Positions 15,101 to 25,400 of a DNA stretch of 64,000 nt are shown in pieces. This DNA is from Timema cristinae (taxonomy: Eukaryota > Arthropoda > Insecta > Phasmatodea > Timematidae), in NCBI GenBank assembly GCA_039000515.1, contig JBCFYV010000012.1, positions 116,323,949 to 116,387,948 of the forward strand, in the 5' to 3' direction. The number at the start of each line of letters is the position of its first letter. The first letter of the stretch is position 1. A model generated the notes under the pieces. That model saw only the letters and a list, made by a program, of their open reading frames with translations, ran no database searches and was not told where the DNA came from. A program made the translations under genes and the position numbers.

Positions 15101-15513
15101 CACCGAGAATAGGGAAACTATTCTCTCCCATGTTGGAGTTAATTTTACGGTATAGTTTGGCAAGGAGAATAGAAAGGGGGGCTGATGTACTCCCTTCTAT
15201 GGGGAGTCCATATATAGGACTACGTATAAAAAACTGTTGGCTAAAAATATAGTAAAACCTTCTAGTGAACCTCATATCCCATAGAAAGATTATCTTTCTA
15301 TGCCCTTGATTTCTGGTGACACTTTAGTGAAGGTCGGACCTCTCGCCACGGTGAAATAGAGATCCCCCCCCCCCCCCCGGTCGTTCAAACTCACGCCATG
15401 AAGAGCCCCTCTACGACGTTAGTCTGGTTCTTGAAGAGGCTCCAAATCTCGCTTTTGTTGGTCTTCTCACCCTCAGTCAGTCCTAAGTAGCTCGTATCCA
15501 GTGAACCACACAA
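11711..15513 (-). CDS. Globin C (three exons seen, first exon unresolved, one-base frame break)
   Basis: This is a single-domain globin, predicted to bind haem for oxygen, NO or redox chemistry. Exons are 15513-15395 (A-B helices), 13342-13115 (B-G) and 11854-11711 (G-H, TAG stop). Introns fall at B12.2 (phase 2, ATGGC^gtgagt) and G7.0 (phase 0, TTC^gtgagt), the ancestral globin positions. Trp A12 is present (SEIWSLF). Proximal F8 is His (ILHAGHIP), distal E7 is Thr (KDTTHRVV), and CD1 is Val instead of Phe. The central exon is 228 nt, one short of the 229 needed, which breaks the frame between LPTV and FKDTTHRV near 13260; the rest aligns perfectly, so a base lost in assembly is likely. Exon 15513 begins in phase 0 after ttctgtcgcag, so a start exon must lie upstream. 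It looks paralogous to globin B. Confidence 0.8.
12141..12187 (+). repeat. (GATA)n microsatellite
   Basis: An ATAG/GATA tract of about 47 bp with one or two variant units, in the last intron of globin C. Confidence 0.9.
12586..12893 (-). mobile_element. SINE-A copy, tRNA-derived
   Basis: Read on the minus strand it begins with a tRNA-like head (ggtgttctaggggtaaggtg, B-box-like ggttcaatcccgg) and ends with 'gggtagtaatacgcggtgct' and a TAA tail. The same unit recurs at 39902, 48743, 52651 and 61598. It lies in the last intron of globin C. Confidence 0.85.
13115..13342 (-). CDS. Globin C central exon (B-G helices), one base short
   Basis: Acceptor ccccag^g supplies the last base of the split Ala codon. 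It encodes VIDAMPEIQKMIPGVSDL, then after the frame slip FKDTTHRVVKAITGF and ARILHAGHIPFIGAFF to the donor TTC^gtgagt. The length is 228 nt, against 229 for the matching exon of globin B. The 26-bp minisatellite starts about 20 bp upstream of its acceptor. Confidence 0.8.
13362..14166. repeat. 26-bp minisatellite in a globin C intron
   Basis: About 30 units of 'gtgtgcgtgtctagagttac' plus 'tagggg', with variants (agggttactagggg, gttaatagggg). It butts against the splice acceptor of the globin C central exon. On the minus strand the array reads ccccta-rich and supplies the sequence just before the acceptor, so copy-number change alters the branch-point distance. Confidence 0.95.
14200..15300 (-). 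pseudogene. Unidentified decayed coding sequence in the globin C intron
   Basis: A frame of 121 codons is open on the minus strand at 15275-14910. It contains FIRSPIYGLPIEGSTSAPLS, then ILGDYIYHIFKHTGQ, and near its end SVKVPLNYHGVYPLSVAMHV. After a frame change near 14910 the sequence continues as DDPVFVINPSHYWTAEKTPL and VKAVLSFRGVNPSEVRC with stops between. Amino-acid use looks protein-like rather than random. I do not recognise the family. A reverse-transcriptase-like 'GLP-G-S-A-LS-LLA' flavour is only suggestive. It is likely a fossil of a mobile element or an integrated virus. Confidence 0.35.
15364..15378. repeat. Poly-C/poly-G tract next to a globin C splice donor
   Basis: Fifteen C on the plus strand, read as poly-G about 17 nt inside the intron after the donor at 15394. 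It could form a G-rich RNA structure near the splice site, and it is a likely spot for sequencing error. Confidence 0.9.
15395..15513 (-). CDS. Globin C A-helix exon
   Basis: 119 nt: 39 codons plus GC of a split Ala codon. The translation starts LCGSLDTSYLGLTEGEK and holds Trp A12 in SEIWSLF. The LGLT-x-x-EK phrase matches globin B exon 23631-23764, which supports recent common descent. Phase 0 at the 5' end shows that the start codon is on another exon. Confidence 0.8.
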
Positions 15514-15519
15514 CTGCGA

Positions 15520-17290
15520 CAGAATAATAGACCTATTACTACTAGACTAAGCCATCAGGACCAATATGCTATGCGACCCATTTGCCGTCTATGACGTAAC
15601 TAGTTTTTAGGTCCATCAATGACAGGTTGATTATAATATTAATAAATCTCATAAAATCCAACCTTCAATTATTGATAAGTGCATGTAAAGTTAAGCTTAG
15701 TTTTAAACAAACAAAAAAAGTTTATTTCTCTCAGTTATTACATAATAGTGGATAAAGGGAGAGTAAATAAAGTTCATTTTATTTCCATTAAATAAAAAAA
15801 AAGGCTCCACTAGATTCTGTACCGTGGTTTATTCTATAACTGTGCAACATTTCAGCCTTCTATACTGTACCGTCTGGGGGGCTTCTGGAGGGTTTCGAAT
15901 GACACGCACATTGGAAAGCTATAAATATATTTATAAAATCGTACATTACTACAAACCAATTCAGCAAAATAAAAAATGTAGCCCTATGTGTTTTTTAAGA
16001 ATGTCAATCTGTGCGTTTGGCAATAAATGGAAAGCCATTATTGCCTTAACTGACGCCCCTTTAAAGAGAAAATAACCAGATGTACTTTTAGTAATATATG
16101 TTTGTATTATGAAACGTGGTTTTATGACGTCACCTAGTCGGGTCGTTCAAATTATTAATATGATAGTTATGGTAAAAAATCACGCAGTTGGACCTTAAAG
16201 ATATTTTTATTTAATAGGTGTATTTAACGTGGACTTTCTGAGTCATTTTATTATATTTGCACTCGACCAATAAACTAACTTAAATATAAAACATATACAA
16301 CATCTAGCCCCCCTTCCCCACTAAACCTTTAATTCATCACCGCGAAAAGGGAGAGACAAATTTCACCAATAAAAAATGCGTTCATGCCTAGAATCGAACC
16401 CAGAATCTAAGCTAGGCTAGCAGATATACTACCGACTGGTTTCAGGTGTCGGATAGCCTTCATATAAATAAGGTGTTTCACTTATAGTCTAACATATATC
16501 AAATATATGGTGTATATAGGCCATATTTAAAAAAAAATAGTAAGTTCTAGTCACTAGAATTAAACATTTAATTTTTGTTTTAGTTTTTGGCACTAACATT
16601 AAACATACTAAATATTTAATTTCATCTAAGTTTTAATCACTAGCTTTAAGGAATGAAAATAGTTGAAATAATAAAATAAACTTTGCGAATTGTTGTTTTT
16701 TTGTAAAGAGTGTGGTGAATACGAATATTACAATACATGTTGACTCTAAATTAAAATATCAAACTATGAGTTGTAAGCCTATAGGTAAAAGGAAAACACC
16801 TGTTACTCCTAGACTGTGCACACTTGGCCACGGCCCGTTTGCTGGACCAGACTAACATCACCCTGTGTCAGTGGCGTCATATATGCACAGTGCATCTTTA
16901 TGTGTAATTTAGTAGTAATAAGCCGATTATTTTTAAAATTATACTTGTTACTCTTAGACTTAACATAAAAATATACAAATAGTATACCTATCATAAAAAT
17001 ATAAAGATAGTATAGTTACCATAAAAATATACAGTTATTATATTACGTATTACTCCTAGACTGATCATAAAAATAAAAAGATATGTATTAGAGCCTGCAA
17101 TACAACTGTCCTTTACTGACGTCACGATGACATACAATTTAGTTGTGTCCACCATAGCAGTGTACACACACACACACTAATAGTTTAAGTATTAAATATT
17201 TATAATTACTAGAGTATTAATAATAATTATGGGAGGATGAACTCATTTTTCGCTAAATAACACTATTTTTTTCTATTGTGTTTGAATAAT
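15520..17290. other. Upstream intron/flank of globin C
   Basis: AT-rich with a SINE-D copy (16205-16460). The open frame at 15824-16075 has no recognisable domain. No first exon for globin C is convincing here. Confidence 0.4.
16205..16460 (-). mobile_element. SINE-D copy
   Basis: It shares 'taattcatcac-gcgaaaaggg' and a B-box-like 'ggttcgattctaggcatg' (minus strand) with copies at 17475 and 60690. It ends at the left with 'gtccacgttaaatac'. Confidence 0.6.
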
Positions 17291-17474
17291 GTAAGAATCA
17301 GGGGCTTCCATTAAGCGAACCTAGGCTGTCACCTAGGGCGAAAAGGCCCTAGGGGCGCATTTCATCTTGTTTTTTTATTGTTCAAAAATATATAGACTAA
17401 ACAAGCTTCTAAATATTTATTAATAAAGAAATAACATCATCTAAAATTAATACTATATTTTTAAAAACAAAATT

Positions 17475-17720
17475 TATTTGAGGTAATTAACGTGCACGTT
17501 CTGAGACAACTGACTATATAAGTAAACGACTTATAAAAGAGCTTTTAGCCATCAAGACACAACACCCAGTCCCCCAGCCGTTAATTCATCACTATGAAAG
17601 GGGAAACGCGCATTTAACTAATGATATATTTTTAGGCCATGCCGCATATCGAACCCGGGACCATTAGTTCTATAGAAATACATGCTGACGACTGCGCTAA
17701 GGTGACGGACAACAACATCG
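17475..17720 (-). mobile_element. SINE-D copy
   Basis: Carries 'ccgttaattcatcactatga' and, on the minus strand, 'gtcccgggttcgatatgcgg', a B-box-like motif. It is nested in the hAT remnant. Confidence 0.6.
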
Positions 17721-17901
17721 TACTATTTATGGTTTTATGACGTTCGAGGTCGCTTTGTCAGTGCATCACTTTGATATTATATCAAGAGAAAAGGAAGAAT
17801 AGAAGGGATAAAGTTTCTGGACTTATTGAATGATGGTGGGGGGTTGGTAAGGGAAGGGGTATGTGGTGGTTTGAATATTGGTCCTGTTCACGTGTTCTTA
17901 C

Positions 17902-17931
17902 CTTGGAGCTGTTCGATAGTGGCATTGACAT
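17902..17931 (-). CDS. Weak candidate first coding exon of globin C
   Basis: The minus strand reads ATG at 17931, then MSMPLSNSSK and a consensus donor AAG^gtaaga in phase 0, which fits the phase 0 acceptor at 15513. An in-frame TAA sits directly before the ATG. The stretch lies antisense within hAT transposase coding sequence, so the match may be chance; if real, the first exon was taken from a transposon. Confidence 0.22.
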
Positions 17932-18699
17932 TTATTTGACGCTTCAGCCACTGAAATCAACAACAAACTTTTTTTGCAAGAATGCAGGACTGAAGAAACA
18001 TTTGAAAAAACAACAACTGAATCATGGGAGTTGGCAACCAACACAAGTGAATCCACGGCTTTTAAAATGGAGAAACGAATTAGTAGAAAAATAAAATCAA
18101 TGCATGATTATGGGTCAATAGATGAACCATTAGAAGATCCACAGTTGCTATTTTAAAGTGTAATTTGGTTTGCAGCTCTGGACACAATATTTATGGCATC
18201 AGTTAAAGAAATATTTAAACAAATAGAAGTAATAAGTTGAATACTTGGCTTCTTGTATGATATTGTTGAATTGGCTACAAAACTATATCTCAAAGTGCTC
18301 GAACATTGTAAAAAATTTGCTCCAGCTCTAAAATAGAATGAGCGTTCTGAAGTTTGCACATTAATATTATCATATCAGTCGAAAGCTCACTCAGGAAAAA
18401 TACAAAAGGTATTATTGAATTCATTTTTTTCCGTGCCTAACATTGTAGTTGAGTTTACAATTTTTCTAAAGCTGCCAGTTAACGTCGCAAACGGTGAGAA
18501 GAGTTTTTCTAAACTCAAACTTTGTCAAACTATCACAATGAGAGCCGCCCAACTCTCTGGGCTGGTTATTATTCTAGTGATGAACAAATGGCGTATGATA
18601 TGGATTTAAAAGACCTTGTTAAAACGTTTGCAGAGGCAAATGCAAGGAAAGAAAAAATGTTTGAAGTAAATAAAAATAGTAAGTAAAAATTTACCAATT

Positions 18700-19299
18700 G
18701 TGTTATTCAATTCCTTAAAAAAAAAAAAAATTAAAATCATGTTGCATGTGTTGTTGTGACTTGTAATATCTTTCATATTAAATATTTCTTTAAGAGTATT
18801 AAAGAGAAAATTGTAACTCCTTCCGTGCATAGAAATTTAGTGACCAGAGGAACAGGACTAATGGAGGACGATGGAAGTTTATTTTGTGATAAGGTCATAT
18901 TCGTGAACTGTATTTTTTTTTAGCACTGCGTCTAGCTAACTACCTGTACTGTGTTGTTATTTAAAAAAAACAGCATATAATTTACAGTAAGCAGATAACA
19001 ATCAGATACTAATCATGAATGGGTGGGAATAGGTAAGCTTGTTGGTTTGTAGGGTTACGGATGGTACAGAATACGACAGTGGCGCACGAAACTCTTGGGC
19101 CACCCCTGGTAATAAGAATACACCACAGGTATCTTAGTCAGGTTCAACGTCAGTCTCTTGTGCAGGAGTGTAAATGTGTGTTGCACATGTGTTAGTCGCC
19201 TGACGTGATTTAATATCGATAAAGCGGTGTTTGCTTGAACCAAAAGTTAAAGCTTCAAATGTCACATCAAGGAGGTGTTTTTCTTTCCGAACCACGTGA
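18700..19299. other. Intergenic between globin C and globin B
   Basis: AT-rich with an A13 run at about 18718. It includes the 3' flank of globin B (stop at 19300-19302). No AATAAA signal is clear on the minus strand close to the stop. Confidence 0.35.
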
Positions 19300-19428
19300 T
19301 TACTTGTCTGGAATACTAACCATGGCGGAGACGGCGAAGATGGTCTTGGTGATGGCCCTCTCAACCCTCTTGGCCATGTCGAGATCTTGGTTCGCGATGA
19401 CACTCTCCGCCAGGACCCCCGCTGGGTA
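19300..19428 (-). CDS. Globin B last exon (G-H helices)
   Basis: Acceptor ttctag precedes TAC. It encodes 42 residues (YPAGVLAESVIANQ..., ...AITKTIFAVSAMVSIPDK) and TAA. A potential donor ATG^gttagt lies inside, so an alternative longer C terminus cannot be excluded. Confidence 0.72.
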   Translation of the reverse strand, partial: YPAGVLAESVIANQDLDMAKRVERAITKTIFAVSAMVSIPDK

Positions 19429-22400
19429 CTAGAAGGCCAACACGCATCACAATAATAATGATTTCATTTTTTTAATACCATTTCCCTTTATTAAAGTGCT
19501 AACCAAAAACCTTTGAAAAAAAAGGAAAAATTCTAAATTAAATAATTTAATAATATTCATCATGTTAAAAAATAAATACCACCACAGTGATCAAATAATT
19601 TAAAAATTAACACCTTGATAAAATTAAATGCTAGCCCCAAGATTAAATTTATAATATTTGAGATATTTAACGTGAACTTTCTGAACCGACTGATTATATC
19701 AGAGCACGAGAATTTCTATGATTGAGAGAGAAAAGGCCTACCAAACTTCCGGTAAAGGTAGTTTCTCACCTTCCAGGATTATTTTACACGCCACAACCTA
19801 CACGGGACCGACGTCTTTACTTCCCCTCCGAGGGAAGCTGTGCTAAGGATTCTTATCGCTCAAGAAAAATCCGTCCACGCCGGCTGGGTTTGAACCCACG
19901 AACATCAGGACTTGGAGGGTGTAATTTACCTCAAGACCACCGAGGTCGACTACAATATCATAAATACATTGTTTTGGTGTACAATAGATTACAATGAAAC
20001 TAATTAAGTTGCTGAAAAATAATAAAAAGGGGGAAAACAAGAATAGAAATGATTAAATGATGATAATAATACTATCATAGTTCAAGAGTCAACAGTAAAA
20101 TCAAACTGAAAGCACTTATTAATAACTGATGAGAGTGCGCCTTGAATAACTCTCAAAGTTTGGTTTTCCTTTTAAGATAAAAAATCAAATTCTAGCAACT
20201 TTGAGCTAGCGCTGCTTACACAACAGCCAAGAATGCTGAGCTTGTAGGTTCTACTTGTAATAATAATAATAATAATACCTATAGATATTTCGAGTTAACC
20301 GGTCAATGTTTGAACTGAACGCTCTTATTACAAGGTTCCCGACGTCATAAGCTAAGTTCAAGGTCTCTAAATAAAATGTTATTGAGAATATGATTATTTA
20401 CATAAAAATATCACAACGCCCAAACAGTTGCCGGGCCCTTGAGATTTGGACAAGAAAATAAAAACTATGACTTGAGTGGTTCTTCGCCCGGGCATGACGC
20501 TCAGTATTCTAATTCTTCATTTGTCAGAAGATAAAGCCCGTGTCTAGTAAATAATACATTATTATACTATCTACACTTATTAATAAAATGAGAACCCACA
20601 CTGGTGAGAAAGGGGTGAGTCTCAGAGGCGTAATCAGGTTGTTTAAGGAAAAGGAGGGGGAGGGGGAGATGGTACTGGACTGCCAATGACGGGAGATCAG
20701 GGTTAGAATCCCGGTCGGTTCGCACTGGGAGGTTTCCTAGATGGTTTCCCACTCTCCTTCCACGCAAATCAGGTATACTTTCTCTAAATTCAACCTTCCT
20801 CATCCCTAACACATTAGCGTAATTAGTTCGGGTAGCAAGTAAGTTGTGGTGCTTTAATAAAAGAGATATGGTGGTTAGATGGTGTTGAGAACCCGCAGAT
20901 CTAGAGCCCCTCCCTTTCTACGCTACTGCCCCTAGGAGGAGGTCAGGCGTGGTGACCGCTCCCTCACCAGGAACATGACCTCAACGGGGACCCCTCTGGC
21001 GCGTAGTCGCTCCCTCTTCGAGCGGATGATCCTCTCGACCTCTTCGTCATCGTCAAGCGCCCGAGCGAACGTCGTGATGTCTTCCAGGAGGACCAGGGAG
21101 GCGTTCCTGACTCCCGCGTCCTCGGCCATCTTGGAGAGGGGCAGGCCCGCGACGACGGGGAAGTAATCCTGGGCTTCCGGTCGCTCCTCGAACAATCTGC
21201 AAGGAACGGGGAGCACTTGACGACATTGCCTTCTTGGTGATTTCTAATCTATTTCCCAAATTGGGTTCCATCTTAACCTGATGCACCTCATAGCTCTAAG
21301 CACTATCACATCTGCATGCCAATGTACGAAATAGAAACAAAAGGAAGACAATTATAAGTTCAGCCTGAGCGCCCTCTGGTCTACTTGCTGATAACACTTC
21401 CCCTCTTCCTCTGACGAGACTAGACACTCACTCTAGTATTTGCGCCTGGACAGCATTGACTTGCGTATAAAAACTACCTTTTATTGTTTCCTATTCTAAA
21501 TATACATTTGCTCCCATTGACTTTTTTAAACTACATCCTGGCAGAAAGATTCTTACGTGCCATGTCGGGGAATAAATCAAATAGCCTGAGCTGTGGACGA
21601 TTTAAAAGAAAGACACTTACAAAAAAAACTACGTCAATATAAAAAAATGTTGTGACAATGTAAGACTGTTTTTTAAATTATTTAAGAATGTATGGCTTTA
21701 GTTTCAATGTTATATCTTTAAAACTCTCTGAACAGAACGTAAATACATTTACATGGGAAATCCTATCTTGAATTGCCGTGACGTCACAGGTTTGTTAGAG
21801 AGATGCACAAGCCTTATTGGGGATAGGAGACCTCTCTCTAGCGCACCAGGCTGACATCTGAATCTCGACCAGGCGACCCAGTGTGTTGCGAGTCTGACGC
21901 CTTTTACCATGTGATTATAGGTGCGTGGATTCACTCAAAACTTTTATCAGTATTGGTTTAATGAGGTGACAAAAATAATGGTAATATTTTGTGGCCAATT
22001 TATTTTAAATGTTGTAAAATTTTGTGGCGCGTGTCTTTAAAATAGACCGCTCAATGTTTTCTTATTAATTCACTTTCATTTAAAGTTTTTTTTAATAACA
22101 TGATTTAAATTAAACTGCTAAAGATATATTTAAAATAAGTTGAGTAAGGTTGTTTAAAGTTCAAATTGCGTTATTTTCAAAAAGTATGTATTTAGGGGTT
22201 TTTTTTAAAAAAACCTATAGAACAAGATGAAAACTATAAGAAGAGTTTCAACTTTCTAAAATTAAAGAATATAAATAACCAAATAATATATCTCTAATTA
22301 CACGGGTTTTAAACAGTACCATTGAAGAATGGTGTTTTTTTAATTACGTTACATTTAATTTAATTCACAGTTGATTTTATATTTGATTAATTTGCTGTTA

Positions 22401-25400
22401 TTTTAATAATAACTATTCAAATAGATACCGTTCGATTCGACAAGGTTTACAATTGATTTACTGTATGACTTACTTGCTAGCTAGATTAATTCAAATTAAG
22501 AATAAAAGAAAGAAGGAAATATTGAAGAACACGACAAATCACCAGCATATCGACTGCAGCGCCATCCAGCTATATTAACATTAAAGGCGCGTGAAATGCG
22601 AACTTTTAATAATAAAAAAAGAGAAGAAGGAACACGTCATTTCTCCATCTCACCGACTGCAGCGCCAGACAACTTGATACAAAGTTAGCGGAGCCAGGCT
22701 ACACTATGAAAGCATATTTTATAATGTATTTTTCATTTGTTAATGTTATGTAAAATGTTCATGGTACGTATGTGTTTAACTATGTGGTTTTAAAAAAAAT
22801 ACTTAATTACATACCACAAAAAAAAACATTAGTCTCTTGATTTAATTAAATGGATTTGAAATATGATTCTATTTATATTTTTAACAAATTATGTTGATGA
22901 GGATGGGGTAGAAGAAAATAATTAGTTTCATAATCATTCAAAGATTCCTAACACGCGGGTTTATTTTTTCACAAATAACTTTAATCCCTAGCTTTCTGTT
23001 TCTTGTCCGCAACTTGATGACGTCTTACACAACAATACATCATCTAATCACGTATTCCCCTATTTGGGACATGCAACTCAAGTCTCGCACGATAAATAAT
23101 GTAAACGAAACACTTTACCCAACTTCTTGTTTCACCAACTCACGAAGATATGAAATGTCCACTAAGTATTGTGAACGATAAAAATAATAATTAGGGTCAT
23201 ATCTTGTAGACAATATAATTAATATCTTGTACTTACAATGTTATAACGTATTTTTTTAATAGACCACTTGATGTGTTCTCATCAAATTTCTTTTATTTAA
23301 AGATTTTTATTAATATGTTCTAAAATTAAACTGAAACAGATATATTAAAATAGGTCGATTTTAGTACAGTGCAGAGAAAAGTTTGATATCAATTTAAAAG
23401 CTATACATATAAAAAGGAAAGATTCTAAATTTAATAATTTAATAATATTCACCATGTTAAAAAAAAAATACCACCACAGTGATCAAATAATTTAAAAACT
23501 AACACCTTGATAAAATTAAATGCTAGCCCCTTGATTAAATTATTGAAATCATTCCAAGGTAGTAATAAATACTGACCGCTTTATTAAAAGCGTTAAAATC
23601 ATCCCTAACATACTAATAAATACTACCCACGTGATTAAAGCGTTTATGACGTCATCTGGCTCCTTCTGGTTCTTTCTGTATATCTCCCAGGCCGTTTGGA
23701 AGTCTCTCTTCTCTTCGTCGGTCAGTCCCAGAGAGGTCCTTGATCTTTGTTTACCGGCGATCATCTGAAGGAATAACAAGCTGAGGAGTTGGGAGATAAG
23801 TTAAAACTATAGCGGACTTTGGTTCGAACCCAGAAAGGAACGTACTTAGGATTCAATTTTTTAAATGAACAAGTCTTTGCTGAATGAACCGTGACGTCTG
23901 AGACCACTAAACAATGCCATACCTTGAGCTACTGTATGACGTCACGGGGCACGAAAATAGCTGGCTGTCGCCGAACGTGCAATAGCTGTATGAAGTCACA
24001 GGCAATGCTTGTTAGATCATTCATATGTATGTAGGCCTAATTATAAGTTTCCTAAGTAAATATGTTTTAACCTTAACAAAAATAAAGAATCAAGAATTAT
24101 TATTTTTTCAACCGAAATCATTTCCTATTCTAAAATTAAAAATGGACACAGATTTTAGAAAGGAATGGGGGAGGGAGAGTGAAGTTTTTTAGAGGTCATT
24201 TATACGCCTTACCTTTTTTTTACCCCTTCTTCCCTACATATAAAAGCAAGTAGACACTTAGCCTTAACTCTACCCCCGTCCGATCTGTGTCACATAAATG
24301 TTCACATCAAGAGTCATCATAATCATCATCGTTTCCAGCCCGTGGCCTGACCTCCCTTGTGGTCTTTTTCCTACATACTTCATTTCCATCATTATCTTTG
24401 ACATCCTCTCATTCTCAATCCTCATTACATGCCCATACCATCTCAGTCTTGCTTCCTTTAATATCTCATGTACTCCAACATCCTCATTACATGCCATACC
24501 ACCTCACCCTTGCTTCCTCTACTATCTCATGTACTCCAACATCCTCATTACATGCCCATACCATCTCAGTCTTGCTTCCTTTAATATCTCATGTACTCCA
24601 ACATCCTCATTACATGACCAAACCATCTCAGTCTTGCTTCCTCTACTATCTCATGTACTCAAATCCCATACATGACCAAACTATCTCACCTTGCTTCCTC
24701 TACTATCTCATGTCCTCAACATCCTCATCACTACCAAACCATCTCGCCTTGCTTCCTCTACTATCTCTATGTACTCCAACATCCCATTACATCCCATACC
24801 ATCTCAGTCTTGCTTCTCCTTTACTATCTCATTACTCCAACATCCTCATTACATGACCAAACCATCTCAGTCTTGCTTCCTCTACTATCTCATGTACTCC
24901 CTATACCCCCACTCGTTCCCGGATAACTTAATTCCTAATCTTGTTTTTCCTTGTGACAGCAAACATGATCCTTACAAACTTCATTCCCATGGCCTCCACT
25001 TTCCTAGTATATCTTACATTCGTTGTCCATGTTTCTGCTGCATATGTAACTATGAGTACAAAATACGCCCTGTACAACACTTCCTTACACTTCAAGGAGA
25101 AGTCTCTTCTCCATAGCAGGTCTATTACGCACCTATAGAAAAACTCTCCCTGCTGTCCTCTTCTCCATAGAACCTCTCTACTTCAACATTTCGTCTCAGT
25201 CATGCTTCCAAGAAACTTTACATTCTGTACTTTTCTCAACGCTACTCCATCCAACTTTATAGCCTTATCTTTTCCTTGTCTCTACCATCCCTTCACACTT
25301 TGCCATGATAAATTTCATCCCTCACTCTTTATTTTGCTTATTCCATTCTTGTAGCTGTTCCTGTACTTCCTGTTCATTCTCTACACATACCATTAAGTCA

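Larger units (their letters stand above)
17299..18700 (+). mobile_element. hAT element remnant with ZMYM1-like transposase
   Basis: A hAT-like end (caggggcttccattaagcg and a 'cctagggcg' motif) lies at 17299-17345. Coding remnants follow in shifting frames: DSGIDIYLTLQPLKSTTNFF at about 17911-17970, ECRTEETFEKTTTESWELAT, then KMEKRISRKIKSMHDYGSID, LGFLYDIVELATKLYLK and the C-terminal PNIVVEFTIFLKLPVNVANG (about 18433-18495). These match in order the hAT transposase type related to zinc finger MYM-type protein 1. Stops and frame changes make it a fossil. A SINE-D copy (17475-17720) lies between the end and the coding part. Confidence 0.65.

Noticed and set aside
23631..23779. Reading the globin B A-helix exon through to ...ITWVVFISM or using TGG^gtagta
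   Set aside because: That gives phase 0 and a frame clash with the next exon; gtgggt gives the conserved B12.2 phase 2 join.
24298..25116. Plus-strand frames of 84-165 codons
   Set aside because: Antisense to the LINE and to its 62-bp array; the minus strand carries the recognisable RT motifs.
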